Shown: positions 1 through 9,284 of the stretch, piece by piece
How positions within the stretch are numbered: position 1 is the first letter of the stretch
Layout of the letters: every line of letters starts with the position of its first letter
Source of the DNA: Nostoc commune NIES-4072
GTDB taxonomy: Bacteria; Cyanobacteriota; Cyanobacteriia; Cyanobacteriales; Nostocaceae
Assembly (NCBI RefSeq): GCF_003113895.1
Contig: NZ_BDUD01000001.1
Span: 5,886,516-5,950,515 of the forward strand
DNA length: 64,000 bases
Direction: 5' to 3'
The notes under the pieces: model-generated
Database searches by the model: none
What the model saw: the letters and a program-made list of their open reading frames with translations, nothing else
What the model was told of the DNA's origin: nothing
Program-made: the position numbers and the translations under genes

Positions 1-1
1 G

Positions 2-826
2 CAGAAAGTAGAGCAGTATTCTCAACTTGAGCAGAAAGTAGAACAGCTTTCTCAACTTGAGCAGAAAGTAGAACAACTCTCTGCTGAACTACAAGTTAAT
101 AATAATGTAGCTAGTCAATTCGCTTCTGCTGAGGAAGCAAAAATTAAGAGTGGATTATGGTTTAATGATCCAATCTGGGTAGGCCATCGTGATAATGGTG
201 AAGCTTACTGGGTTGAGACTACTGAAAGAATTTTAGAAAAGACTTTTGTCTTGCATTCTCTAGCCTATTTATATCAATCTAGGCATATAGAAATTTTAGA
301 TGTAGGCGCTGCCGAAAGTCTACTGTCGTATGAGTTAGCTAGTTTTAATTATTCAGTTACAGCAATAGATATTCGTCCCATAGTGTTATTTCATCCCAAT
401 TTGAAGTTTGTTCAAACTGATATCTGTAAACCTGTATTACCGCCAGCTAGTTTTGATTGCGTTATCGCTTTATCTACTCTAGAACATATTGGTTTGGGAT
501 GGTATGGAGATGAAACAGGAGAGAGTTATGATGTGAAAGCTGTCCAACAGATTAGTTTGCTTTTAAAGCCACAAGGTAGTTTCATACTAACAGTTCCTTA
601 TGGGAAAAAAGCTTTAACACCAGTACATAGAATATATAACCAAGAATCTCTCCAAAAACTGATTCAAGATTTCAAGATAATTCAAATATCCTATGGAGTA
701 CGTAAGGATGAGTTCACTTGGACTATCACTGAAAACGAATTAGAAGCATCTGAAAAAGAACATAATCAAAATAATTACCTTCCTGGTGCGGTAGCTATGT
801 TGGTATGTAAAAAAAATCTGGTGTAA
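2..826 (+). CDS. Coiled-coil class I SAM-dependent methyltransferase (5' end outside window)
   Basis: The frame is open from base 2, so the gene begins upstream of the window. The visible N-terminal part is a 10-residue repeat (QKVEQLSQLE type, about three copies) encoded by a near-perfect 30-bp tandem repeat, which predicts a coiled coil. A Rossmann methyltransferase domain follows, with the SAM-binding motif LDVGAAES (DNA near 298), an acidic strand end at AIDIR, and a C-terminal FILTVPYGKK segment typical of Methyltransf_11/23 proteins. A TTG at 251 could be read as a start, but the open upstream frame with coherent sequence argues against it. It lies 25 nt before a glycosyltransferase gene, so it probably modifies a glycan or lipid-linked sugar. 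The substrate cannot be told from sequence. Confidence 0.85.
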   Translation, partial: QKVEQYSQLEQKVEQLSQLEQKVEQLSAELQVNNNVASQFASAEEAKIKSGLWFNDPIWVGHRDNGEAYWVETTERILEKTFVLHSLAYLYQSRHIEILDVGAAESLLSYELASFNYSVTAIDIRPIVLFHPNLKFVQTDICKPVLPPASFDCVIALSTLEHIGLGWYGDETGESYDVKAVQQISLLLKPQGSFILTVPYGKKALTPVHRIYNQESLQKLIQDFKIIQISYGVRKDEFTWTITENELEASEKEHNQNNYLPGAVAMLVCKKNLV

Positions 827-851
827 ATAATCAAATCAGAAGTAACGTAAC

Positions 852-3449
852 ATGAAAATAGCTATTGATATTCAAGCTCTTCAAACAAATAATTCTAGAA
901 ATAGAGGTATTGGACGTTATACACAATCTGTAATAGAAGCTATATTTAGACAGCAGAATACTCTCAGTTACCAGTTATATACTAACAGTACTCTACCAGC
1001 ACCAGAGCTGGATAAGAATTACTTTCAATATAATTCTGTAGATTACCCTTACATTGGTAGTTGCGACATCAATGATCTATTGTTAAAAACTGTTTTAATG
1101 GCAGCAGATGTTGACATAATATTTATACCTAGCCCGATGGAGGGTTTTGACTCCACAATACCTGACTATAGCGATTTTACTAAAAAAGTTTTTGTTATCT
1201 GCTATGATTTAATTCCCCTTATTTTTTCCGATAAATACTTAAATGATCCGAATTTACGCTCATTTTACATGAAGCGCTTAAGAAATATACAAAATGCTGA
1301 TTTTATATTCGCAATCTCGGAAGCTACTCGCCAAGATGTAATTAAATACCTAGACATATCTCCTGAGAGGATTTTAAACGTTTCAGGTGGTGTTTCTAGT
1401 TTTTTTACTCCAATTCAAGCTCATGAACATCAAGCTTGGTTTGAAACTTTCGCAAAGAAATTTGGTATTTACAAGAAATTTATTCTTTATACTGGAGGTG
1501 AAGATTGGCGAAAGAACATTGAAGGGCTAGTTACTGCTTTTTCTACCTTACCTAAAGATTTGCAAGAATGTTATCAGTTAGTAGTTGCTTGCAAAGTTTC
1601 TGAGCATTTTAGTAAAGAAATAAATAGTTTAGCTTCAAAATTAGAAATTAATAAATCTATAATATTAACAAATTATGTTACAGATGAAGAATTAAGAGCT
1701 TTATACTCAACCTGCTCTCTATTCGTTTTTCCTTCTTTTTATGAAGGCTTTGGTTTACCGCTACTTGAGGCTATTTCATGTGGAGCACCAGCTATTGCAA
1801 GTAATAGCTCATCTTTGCCAGAAATTTTAGGTTCTGATGAATTACTGTTTGATCCATACTCACCTTCTGATATGGCTAGGATCATGCAAAAAGTTCTATC
1901 TGATGAGAACCTAAGAAAAAAAATTTCTGATAATGCACTTTTACAATCAGCAAAATTTTCTTGGAAATATGTTGCTAAAAATATCCTCGATGTGTTTCAA
2001 GAGCATCAGGTATTAAAGAAAGTATCCATCTCAGCTAATCAAAAGCCACAAATAGCTTTTTTTAGCCCATTTCTACCAGCTAAATCTGGTATAGCAGACT
2101 ATACTCAGGATTTGTTACCATCCTTGGTGCAACATATTAGCCTTGATTTATACCATGATGATAGTTATTTGCCCGATATTAACATCAGTAATAACTTATT
2201 TTCTCATAGTAAATTTGAAGAAAGATTAAAATTTCAACTATATGAAGCTATTATTTACCAGATAGGGAATAGTAGTTACCATTCTTATATATACTCCCAC
2301 TTAATGAGATATTCGGGAATATCTGTGTTGCATGACTATTATCTAGGAGGGTTAATTAATGATATGGAAGCTCGTTGTCCAGAGCTTGGTGTAAAATTTG
2401 ATAAAGAGCTAGAACACTGTTACGGAAAAGATAGAGCAGTAGAAATTTTAACCCTTTTAAAAACAAAAAATTTAGATGTTAATAAGAATTTATCTGAAGT
2501 AGGTATTTATGTAAATAGAAGAATTTTTACACGTTCTCTAGGAGTTATATTACACAGCAAATGGGCTTATAACCATGCTATTAAAGAATTTGTTAATGAT
2601 AATTGCCATATTGTTCATATACCTCAGATAGTACCAAAGTATATTGTTAAAGATAAATCAGCAAGAGATCAGCGCAAAGAGTTGGGTCTTCCAGACGATA
2701 AACTTATAATATCAACCTTTGGATTTATTAATAATACTAAACGTCCGCTACAAATTCTTTATGCATTTAATAAGTATCTTGTAACTCAACCTAATGCTTA
2801 CTTAATATTTGTTGGTGGTACTGATTACCTTGGTACAATTAATATAGAAGATGAAATTAGAAAGCTAAGTTTACAAAATAAAGTAAAAGTTACTGGCTAT
2901 GTCAATATGTCAGATTTTTACCATTATATAGAAGCATCAGATATATGCCTCAACTTAAGATTTCCTTTCAACGGAGAAAGCTCTGCATCACTTCTGCGAA
3001 TTTTGTCTGTTGGTAAGCCTATTATTGTCACAGATATCGGTTCATTCTCTGATTTTCCCAATGATGTAGTCTTAAAAATACCCCAGCCTAGGCACAGTGA
3101 TGAAGTAGAAGAGATATTCAAATCTCTGGTTTTACTAACTCAAAACCCAGACTACAGACAATCCTTGAGCGAAAATGCATATAAGTATATTTCTAAGGAA
3201 CATTCCCAAGAAAGATGTGCTAATTTATATGCTAAATTTATCCAGGAAATACTTTCTTCAACTGAAGCAAAAAGTAAAAAACTTGCTGACTATGTGGGAC
3301 GTGAATTAGCTAAAGTTGCACCCAATATATCCAAAAAAGTGCTTACTAATTTTGCTATAGCAGTAGAGAATTCCTATAAGGAAAAACAGCAAGTAGTTAA
3401 AAATATTAATTTTAATGATTCTGTAATATCAATACAAGAAAATAGATAA
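852..3449 (+). CDS. Two-domain family 4 glycosyltransferase
   Basis: An 865-residue protein built from two GT-B fold GT4 modules. The first (about 1-385) starts KIAIDIQAL..RGIGRYT and ends with the donor-site motif EGFGLPLLEA, followed by SLPEILG. The second (about 395-800) restarts at FFSPFLPAKSGIADY and has a diverged donor region (GESSASLLRILSVGKPIIVTD). Single GT4 enzymes are about 350-420 residues, so this is a true tandem fusion that could add two sugars in succession. A tail of about 65 residues after the second module is not recognised. The ATG at 852 follows the methyltransferase by 25 nt. The gene is AT-rich, like its polysaccharide neighbours. Sugar specificity is unknown. Confidence 0.9.
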   Translation: MKIAIDIQALQTNNSRNRGIGRYTQSVIEAIFRQQNTLSYQLYTNSTLPAPELDKNYFQYNSVDYPYIGSCDINDLLLKTVLMAADVDIIFIPSPMEGFDSTIPDYSDFTKKVFVICYDLIPLIFSDKYLNDPNLRSFYMKRLRNIQNADFIFAISEATRQDVIKYLDISPERILNVSGGVSSFFTPIQAHEHQAWFETFAKKFGIYKKFILYTGGEDWRKNIEGLVTAFSTLPKDLQECYQLVVACKVSEHFSKEINSLASKLEINKSIILTNYVTDEELRALYSTCSLFVFPSFYEGFGLPLLEAISCGAPAIASNSSSLPEILGSDELLFDPYSPSDMARIMQKVLSDENLRKKISDNALLQSAKFSWKYVAKNILDVFQEHQVLKKVSISANQKPQIAFFSPFLPAKSGIADYTQDLLPSLVQHISLDLYHDDSYLPDINISNNLFSHSKFEERLKFQLYEAIIYQIGNSSYHSYIYSHLMRYSGISVLHDYYLGGLINDMEARCPELGVKFDKELEHCYGKDRAVEILTLLKTKNLDVNKNLSEVGIYVNRRIFTRSLGVILHSKWAYNHAIKEFVNDNCHIVHIPQIVPKYIVKDKSARDQRKELGLPDDKLIISTFGFINNTKRPLQILYAFNKYLVTQPNAYLIFVGGTDYLGTINIEDEIRKLSLQNKVKVTGYVNMSDFYHYIEASDICLNLRFPFNGESSASLLRILSVGKPIIVTDIGSFSDFPNDVVLKIPQPRHSDEVEEIFKSLVLLTQNPDYRQSLSENAYKYISKEHSQERCANLYAKFIQEILSSTEAKSKKLADYVGRELAKVAPNISKKVLTNFAIAVENSYKEKQQVVKNINFNDSVISIQENR

Positions 3450-3724
3450 AAGTAATTTAGATATAGTTATAGTGATCACAGATATTTCTACTAATTTTGG
3501 CATAGAAGTATTAGCAAAAAAAGAAGTTATGCTACGAGAAATTTTAAATAAAGAAAAAATAAAACTGGAATTTATTATAGACATATTATCTATACTTGAA
3601 TTTCGCGTTTTATCCTTGGGAATATCTATGATTTTAATTGGTATTAAACCAAGTATTATGGCTTCCATAAGGTTAAAAAAATAATATAGTAGTCTTTACA
3701 GAGATAAAATTAAAAAAAGGGAGT

Positions 3725-4690
3725 ATGACAACAAAAAAAGCGTTGATCACAGGTTTAACCGGACAAGACGGCTCTTACCTTGCTGAACTATTGCTAGATA
3801 AAGGTTATGAAGTATTCGGTTTAGTCCGCCGTTCAAGTTCTAGCAATCTTGACCGCATCAATCATTTTTCTAATAATATTCAAATTTTATCTGGTGACCT
3901 TCTAGATCAATCTTCCTTAATGGATGTGATTGCTGAAGCTCAACCTGACGAAATTTATAATCTTGCCTCACAAAGCTATGTCCCCATTTCTTGGACACAG
4001 CCTGCTCTAACGGCTGAATACACAGCACTTGGTGTCTCTCGCTTACTAGAATCTATCCGTCGCTGCAAACCAAATGCTAGGTTCTATCAAGCCTCCAGTA
4101 GTGAAGTTTTTGGTCAACCTGACGAATCACCCCAAACCGAACGTACTGCTTTCCGTCCCCGTAACCCTTATGGTGTAGCGAAAGCTTATGCTCATTGGAT
4201 GACTATCAACTATCGGCAAAAATATAATCTTTATACTTGTTGCGGTATCACTTATACCCACGAATCACCTCGACGCGGTACAGAATTTGTATTTCGTAAA
4301 ATCACACATACTGTGGCTCAAATCAAACTTGGTTTGGCAAATGAATTAAAATTAGGAAACCTAGAAGCTCGCCGTGACTGGTGCTACGCCAAAGATGCTG
4401 TTTACGCCATGTGGCTGATGTTACAGCAAGAGCAACCCAATGACTACATCATCGCCAGTGGTGAAACTTACTCTGTTAAAGAACTTGTTGAGTGTGCCTT
4501 TAACTGTGTTGGGCTTAATTGGGAGGATTATGTCTCAGTAGACCCCGCTTTTTATCGCCCTGATGAACCTGTGCAGTTAGTTGGCTGCATTGATAAAATT
4601 AAGACTGAGATAGGTTGGCAGCCTGAATACTCCTTTAATCATTTAGTTGAGTTAATGGTTGATTATGATCTTAAGAAATTGAGTAGTTAG
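3725..4690 (+). CDS. gmd: GDP-mannose 4,6-dehydratase
   Basis: An extended short-chain dehydrogenase of 321 residues that converts GDP-mannose to GDP-4-keto-6-deoxymannose, precursor of GDP-fucose, GDP-rhamnose or GDP-perosamine. The NADP-binding motif GLTGQDGSYLAELL is at residues 9-22. The catalytic Ser/Tyr/Lys set is visible in ASSSEVFG and NPYGVAKAYAHW, and the GDP-sugar loop RRGTEFVFRKITH follows. Family length is usually 320-370. The ATG at 3725 has AAAAAGGGAG directly upstream. Codon use is more GC-rich than the flanking glycosyltransferases. No GDP-fucose synthase (wcaG/fcl) lies in the window, so the final sugar is undetermined, although two fucosyltransferase-like genes lie at 41.4 and 48.3 kb. 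Confidence 0.95.
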   Translation: MTTKKALITGLTGQDGSYLAELLLDKGYEVFGLVRRSSSSNLDRINHFSNNIQILSGDLLDQSSLMDVIAEAQPDEIYNLASQSYVPISWTQPALTAEYTALGVSRLLESIRRCKPNARFYQASSSEVFGQPDESPQTERTAFRPRNPYGVAKAYAHWMTINYRQKYNLYTCCGITYTHESPRRGTEFVFRKITHTVAQIKLGLANELKLGNLEARRDWCYAKDAVYAMWLMLQQEQPNDYIIASGETYSVKELVECAFNCVGLNWEDYVSVDPAFYRPDEPVQLVGCIDKIKTEIGWQPEYSFNHLVELMVDYDLKKLSS

Positions 4691-4750
4691 CTCGTTTAAG
4701 CTCTTACTCATAAGTAGCCAGTAATTAGACAAGGAAAAAGCAAAATATCT

Positions 4751-4800
4751 TACCTAAGAATGTGATAATCGAGTTTCTTTATTATAGAATTTCTTAGGTA
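4751..4800. repeat. Perfect 10-bp inverted repeat
   Basis: TACCTAAGAA at 4751-4760 is exactly mirrored by TTCTTAGGTA at 4791-4800 across a 30-nt spacer in the gap between gmd and the next glycosyltransferase. No T-tract follows, so it does not look like a classical terminator. It may be an operator, an RNA hairpin or a repeat remnant. Confidence 0.5.
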
Positions 4801-4862
4801 TAGATATACTGCCACGAACTATCAGAATCTTACAATAAAAATGATTATTATTAGGTTTTAAA

Positions 4863-6164
4863 ATGAAGATATTTATAGATTGCACTCATACTGCAAAACA
4901 TACATATAAAAATACTGGCATTCATCGAGTAGTTCGTGAATTAACATCTGAATTATTAAAAATAAGTTTAAATCGTACAGATATAGAAATAGTAGCAGTT
5001 ATGTTTAATGGTATTTCCATACAGAGAGTGACTAGTCTTGAACAGCAGGAACACAGTGTTTTCGTTATAATTAATAAATATCTTGAGTTAGTAAAAATAA
5101 ATATAAAAATTGAAGTTATACTTTCTAAAATCAAAAATAAATTTATAAATTTGTTATCAGATATATCAACTTTAATTTATTGGTTTGATTCAAACGCAGT
5201 CAATAAAGAAAATATTGTGCTGGAATTTGAAGGTTCTACAATCCAACCAGGAGATATTTATGTTATAGCTGATGCTAATTGGGATCTACCTAAAACTTAC
5301 TACCGATTTTTAGAGGCTTTAAAAAAGCATAAAGTTACTATTGTAGCTATATGTTATGACCTTATTCCAATAAAGTTTCCACACTTCTCTTCCAAAAAGT
5401 TTACTGAAGCTTTTACAAAATTTTATAGTGAGTATTCTACTTTATTTGATAATGTGTTGTGTATATCTAAAAATAGTGTAGAAGATTATAATAATGCCAA
5501 AAAAGAAGGGATATTAGCTAATGATAGTACTCAGGTTGTCCAAAGTTTTCGCTTAGGATGTAACTACTTAAAACATAATTATGATTTAGAATTAGAAAAT
5601 ACTAATCTTGAGATCAAAAATAAATTAATAAATAAAAAATATATTTTGGTAGTTGGTAGCCTAGTGCCCCATAAAAATATTAAAGCTATTATTTCAGCGT
5701 TTGATTTACTGATAAATTCAAATTTTGAAGACACGTATTTAATCTTTGCAGGTAATAAGGGGTGGCACTTAGAAACTGATAATTTAATAGAATCTAACAA
5801 AGCTTATGGTACACTTATACACATATTAGGTTCAGTTACCGATGTTCAGCTAGATATTCTTTATAAAAATTGTTACTGTTTAGTTCAAGCTTCCTTTTAT
5901 GAAGGATTTGGCTTACCTGTTGTAGAAGCACTACAACACTGTAAACCTGTAATTGCTAGCATTGGTGGATCTTTACCTGAAGTTGGGGGTGATTTTTGCA
6001 TATATTTTGATCCTACTCAACCAACAGAACTCTACGAAGCTTTAAAAAAGTTACTTGATTCAGATAGTTACTACAATCATTTGGTAGAACGCATAAAAAA
6101 TGAGTATCGGCCATTTTCATGGCAAGAATCTGCTGAACAGTTTCTCTATTGTTTGTATAATTAA
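4863..6164 (+). CDS. Family 4 glycosyltransferase
   Basis: A 433-residue GT-B glycosyltransferase. The N-terminus MKIFIDCTHTAKH..NTGIHRVVREL resembles GT4 enzymes that act on cell-surface glycans. The C-terminal half has the donor-binding set KYILVVGSLVPHKN, then EGFGLPVVEALQHCKPVIAS and GSLPEVGGD. The acidic EGFGLP motif supports a retaining nucleotide-sugar transferase. It is strongly AT-rich, unlike gmd upstream and rfbA downstream. It lies in the same orientation as gmd and the next GT4 gene, 27 nt upstream of the latter, so co-transcription is likely. Donor and acceptor are unknown. Confidence 0.9.
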   Translation: MKIFIDCTHTAKHTYKNTGIHRVVRELTSELLKISLNRTDIEIVAVMFNGISIQRVTSLEQQEHSVFVIINKYLELVKINIKIEVILSKIKNKFINLLSDISTLIYWFDSNAVNKENIVLEFEGSTIQPGDIYVIADANWDLPKTYYRFLEALKKHKVTIVAICYDLIPIKFPHFSSKKFTEAFTKFYSEYSTLFDNVLCISKNSVEDYNNAKKEGILANDSTQVVQSFRLGCNYLKHNYDLELENTNLEIKNKLINKKYILVVGSLVPHKNIKAIISAFDLLINSNFEDTYLIFAGNKGWHLETDNLIESNKAYGTLIHILGSVTDVQLDILYKNCYCLVQASFYEGFGLPVVEALQHCKPVIASIGGSLPEVGGDFCIYFDPTQPTELYEALKKLLDSDSYYNHLVERIKNEYRPFSWQESAEQFLYCLYN

Positions 6165-6191
6165 ATTCAGTTTAAATAACAACTTAAATAT

Positions 6192-7253
6192 TTGCTGGTC
6201 AATCTATCTTTTTTGTCTACAAAACCCACAGGTATAACAACCTACGCTTTAAATATCCTTGCGAATCTTCAATCTTTCCAACTGACATTATTAACTTCGC
6301 AAATTATTTCTAAGCATAAATGTTATATAATTTCTCAAAATTTAACTCCAGACCACGGCACAAAAGGTCATCTTAATCGCCTGCTATGGACACAATTTCA
6401 ACTACCAGAAATCTATAAAAATCTCAAATCTAGCCTCTTATTCTCCCCCCTCCCAGAAGCACCCCTTTATAGCAACTGTCGTTTTGTAGTCACATCTTTT
6501 GATATGATACCGTTGCGTTTTGCTAAACGCTTCTCACCACTCACGCTGTACCACCGCTACTATACTCCCCAAGTTCTTAAGCAAGCACAACATATTATTT
6601 GCATCTCCCAGACTACAGCTAAAGACATTACCGATTTTTACAAAATTCCTGCCAGCAAAATTACTTCGATTCCTTTGGCGCACGATCGCACTCACTTCTC
6701 CCCTTTAAATCTACCTACCCGCAACTACTTTCTCTACATTGGACGCCAAGATCCATACAAAAACATCCAGCGACTCATCAGTGCTTTTGCTGCCTTACCT
6801 AACTACAAAGACTATGAACTGTGGTTAGCAGGGCCAAGCGATCGCCGTTATACCCCAATTTTAAAAGCGCAAGTTGAACAACTAGGTATAAATAATCAAG
6901 TAAAGTTCCTAGACTATATTCCTTACAGCGAATTGCCAAAAATTATCAATCAAGCGATCGCTCTGGTTTTCCCCAGTCTCTGGGAGGGTTTTGGTTTACC
7001 TGTCCTAGAAGCAATGGCTTGTGGTACTCCCGTCATTACCTCCAATATCTCCTCCTTACCAGAAGTAGCTGGCGATGCGGCGATTCTGATTAATCCCTAT
7101 AACACCGGAGAAATTACAGAAGCAATGCAGGCGATCGCTAACGATTCGGTATTGCGATCGCGCCTTTCTAGCCAAGGTATCACTCATTCTCAACAATTCA
7201 GTTGGGAAAAAACAGGAAAAGCAACCGGCGAAGTTTTATCCCGCTATCTGTAA
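6192..7253 (+). CDS. Family 4 glycosyltransferase
   Basis: A 353-residue GT4 enzyme with a short N-terminal domain (STKPTGITTYALNIL). Donor-domain motifs are FLYIGRQDPYKN, EGFGLPVLEAMACGTPVITS and SSLPEVAGDAA. The best start is a TTG at 6192 that begins the conserved LVNLSFLSTKPTG segment. No in-frame ATG precedes it. HIP1 octamers inside the gene and a higher GC content than the preceding GT4 gene suggest long residence in a cyanobacterial genome. Mannosyl or rhamnosyl transfer is plausible given gmd and rfb genes on either side, but that is inference. Confidence 0.88.
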   Translation: MLVNLSFLSTKPTGITTYALNILANLQSFQLTLLTSQIISKHKCYIISQNLTPDHGTKGHLNRLLWTQFQLPEIYKNLKSSLLFSPLPEAPLYSNCRFVVTSFDMIPLRFAKRFSPLTLYHRYYTPQVLKQAQHIICISQTTAKDITDFYKIPASKITSIPLAHDRTHFSPLNLPTRNYFLYIGRQDPYKNIQRLISAFAALPNYKDYELWLAGPSDRRYTPILKAQVEQLGINNQVKFLDYIPYSELPKIINQAIALVFPSLWEGFGLPVLEAMACGTPVITSNISSLPEVAGDAAILINPYNTGEITEAMQAIANDSVLRSRLSSQGITHSQQFSWEKTGKATGEVLSRYL

Positions 7254-7509
7254 AAGATAACCTAACGCCAGAATTTAGATTTCAGAAGGCAGAAAGGAAC
7301 CCACGTTCAAAAACCTGGAATTGAAGTAAGGACGACGCCAGATGCTCCACCTGAGATGCATTTCAAGACCGCACTGGCTTCCTTATGCCTCCTGGCACTT
7401 ATTAGTATTTCTTTGCTTCTGCCTTCTGCCTTTCTTTGTAAGGATTTTGAATTTTGTCAAGTTTTCAGATTATCTTGACTAATGACTAATAACTAATCCT
7501 CTTCTCCTT

Positions 7510-8586
7510 ATGAAAGCACTAATTCTCTCAGGCGGGAAAGGTACACGTCTACGTCCTCTCACTTATAGTGGAGCAAAACAACTCGTACCAGTTGCGAATA
7601 AACCTGTTTTATGGTATGGCATTGAAGAAATGGTCGCTGCTGGTATTACTGATATTGGTATCATCATCAGTCCGGAAACGGGGGCAGAAGTCCAAGGAAA
7701 AACCGGAAATGGAGAATACTTTGGAGCGAACATCACCTATATCATACAAGACCAGCCACTTGGGCTTGCTCACGCTGTCCAAGTCGCCCGTCCCTTTTTA
7801 AAAGATTCTCCCTTTGTCATGTATTTAGGCGATAACCTGATTCAATTAGGTGAGTTACGTTACTTTTTGCAACAATTTAGCCAACAACAGCCAGATGCTT
7901 TGATTCTCTTGCGTTCGGTTGCCAACCCTAGCGCCTTTGGTGTGGCTCAGGTAGATGAAACAGGACGAGTATTACAGCTAATTGAAAAACCTAAAGTTCC
8001 TCCTTCAAATTTGGCATTGGTAGGAGTTTATTTCTTTTCTCACCTCATCTTTGATGCGATCGCAAATATTCAACCTTCCAGCAGAAGCGAATTAGAAATT
8101 ACTGATGCTATTCAATACCTAATTAATCAGGAAAAGCAAGTTTTAGCCTACAATCTCCAAGGTTGGTGGCTTGACACGGGTAAAAAAGATGACTTATTAG
8201 AAGCCAACCGATTGATTCTCGACACCTATTTAACAGTATCAGTTGTTGGAGAAATTGATAGTAAAAGTCAGATTATTGGACGAGTCCAAATTGGTGCAAA
8301 ATCTAAAGTAATTAACTGCACAATTCGGGGGCCAGTAGTTATTGGTAGCAATTGTCATTTAGAAAACTGTTTTATTGGCCCCTATAGTAGTATTGCTAAC
8401 AATGTTACACTCATTGATACCGATTTAGAACACAGTGTAATTTTAGAAAGTGCTAAAATTTCTGGAATTCATCAGCGCATTATTGATAGCGTGATTGGAC
8501 AACGGGCACAATTGGTTCTTGCACCCCGTCGCCCCAAAGCTTTGCGATTTTTAATTGGCGATGACTGTCAGATTGAACTAACCTGA
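7510..8586 (+). CDS. rfbA: Glucose-1-phosphate thymidylyltransferase, long form
   Basis: First enzyme of dTDP-sugar synthesis, forming dTDP-glucose from glucose-1-phosphate and dTTP. The nucleotidyltransferase signature LILSGGKGTRLRPLTYSGAK is at residues 4-23. YLGDNLI provides the metal-binding aspartate, and IEKPKVPP follows. At 358 residues this is the long RmlA form with a C-terminal left-handed beta-helix (repeats such as SKVINCTIRGPVVIGSNCHLENC), shared by archaea and cyanobacteria, rather than the short enterobacterial form of about 290. It opens an rfbA-rfbC-rfbD group. The 250 nt upstream hold short heptamer-like repeats (CAGAAGGCAGAA and its mirror near 7283 and 7420). Confidence 0.93.
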   Translation: MKALILSGGKGTRLRPLTYSGAKQLVPVANKPVLWYGIEEMVAAGITDIGIIISPETGAEVQGKTGNGEYFGANITYIIQDQPLGLAHAVQVARPFLKDSPFVMYLGDNLIQLGELRYFLQQFSQQQPDALILLRSVANPSAFGVAQVDETGRVLQLIEKPKVPPSNLALVGVYFFSHLIFDAIANIQPSSRSELEITDAIQYLINQEKQVLAYNLQGWWLDTGKKDDLLEANRLILDTYLTVSVVGEIDSKSQIIGRVQIGAKSKVINCTIRGPVVIGSNCHLENCFIGPYSSIANNVTLIDTDLEHSVILESAKISGIHQRIIDSVIGQRAQLVLAPRRPKALRFLIGDDCQIELT

Positions 8587-8702
8587 TTTACTTGTTAAAA
8601 ATAGCACAAGCCACGGTCGAAGTGTTACCTGCTAACTGTAAAATATAGGCATTAAATTACTCTTACAATTAACACTGTGGCAAATTACTAGAAATAATAT
8701 TA

Positions 8703-9248
8703 ATGAGTATTGTACATACTAAAATTCCCGAAGTTATACAACTTGAACCTCAAGTATTTAGAGACGATCGCGGTTTCTTTTTTGAAGCCTACAACCATCA
8801 AAAATTTGCTCAAGAGACTGGTATTGTTACGAATTTCGTCCAAGATAACCACTCTTACTCCAAACAAAATGTTCTGCGGGGATTGCACTACCAAATCCAA
8901 CAACCCCAAGGTAAACTTGTCCGGGCTATTGTTGGCACTATCTTTGACGTAGCTGTAGACATTAGAAAAAGTTCTCCTACGTTTGGTAAATGGGTAGGTC
9001 ATGAACTCAGTGCTGAGAACAAACGCCTATTGTGGATACCACCAGGCTTTGCTCATGGCTTTCTTGTGCTTTCAGAAATAGCTGAAGTTCTCTACAAAAC
9101 TACAGATTACTACGCACCCCAAGGCGATCGCACAATTTTATGGAACGATCCAGATTTAGCTATAGATTGGCCTTTGAGTGCGCCACCGATTTTATCAACT
9201 AAAGACGAAGCCGGGAAACCTTTAAGAACTGCTGAAGTATTTGATTAA
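8703..9248 (+). CDS. rfbC: dTDP-4-dehydrorhamnose 3,5-epimerase
   Basis: A 181-residue RmlC cupin that epimerises dTDP-4-keto-6-deoxyglucose at C3 and C5. Diagnostic motifs are DDRGFFFEAYN, QDNHSYSKQNVLRGLHYQ (catalytic His in LHYQ), VDIRKSSPTFGKW and PPGFAHGFLVLSE. Length matches the family (175-190). It lies 116 nt after rfbA and 36 nt before rfbD, in the same orientation. Confidence 0.95.
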   Translation: MSIVHTKIPEVIQLEPQVFRDDRGFFFEAYNHQKFAQETGIVTNFVQDNHSYSKQNVLRGLHYQIQQPQGKLVRAIVGTIFDVAVDIRKSSPTFGKWVGHELSAENKRLLWIPPGFAHGFLVLSEIAEVLYKTTDYYAPQGDRTILWNDPDLAIDWPLSAPPILSTKDEAGKPLRTAEVFD

Positions 9249-9284
9249 GCTTGATGATTGCGTTAGGCTCAAGAACTAATTAGG

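Noticed and set aside
3472..3684. A 70-residue plus-strand frame between the double GT and gmd
   Set aside because: GTG start, no SD, AT-rich and no recognisable family. It could be a remnant but there is no support.
6520..6708. Overlapping ORFs in other frames inside known genes
   Set aside because: They lie inside strong coding genes and show no independent start, SD or family motif.
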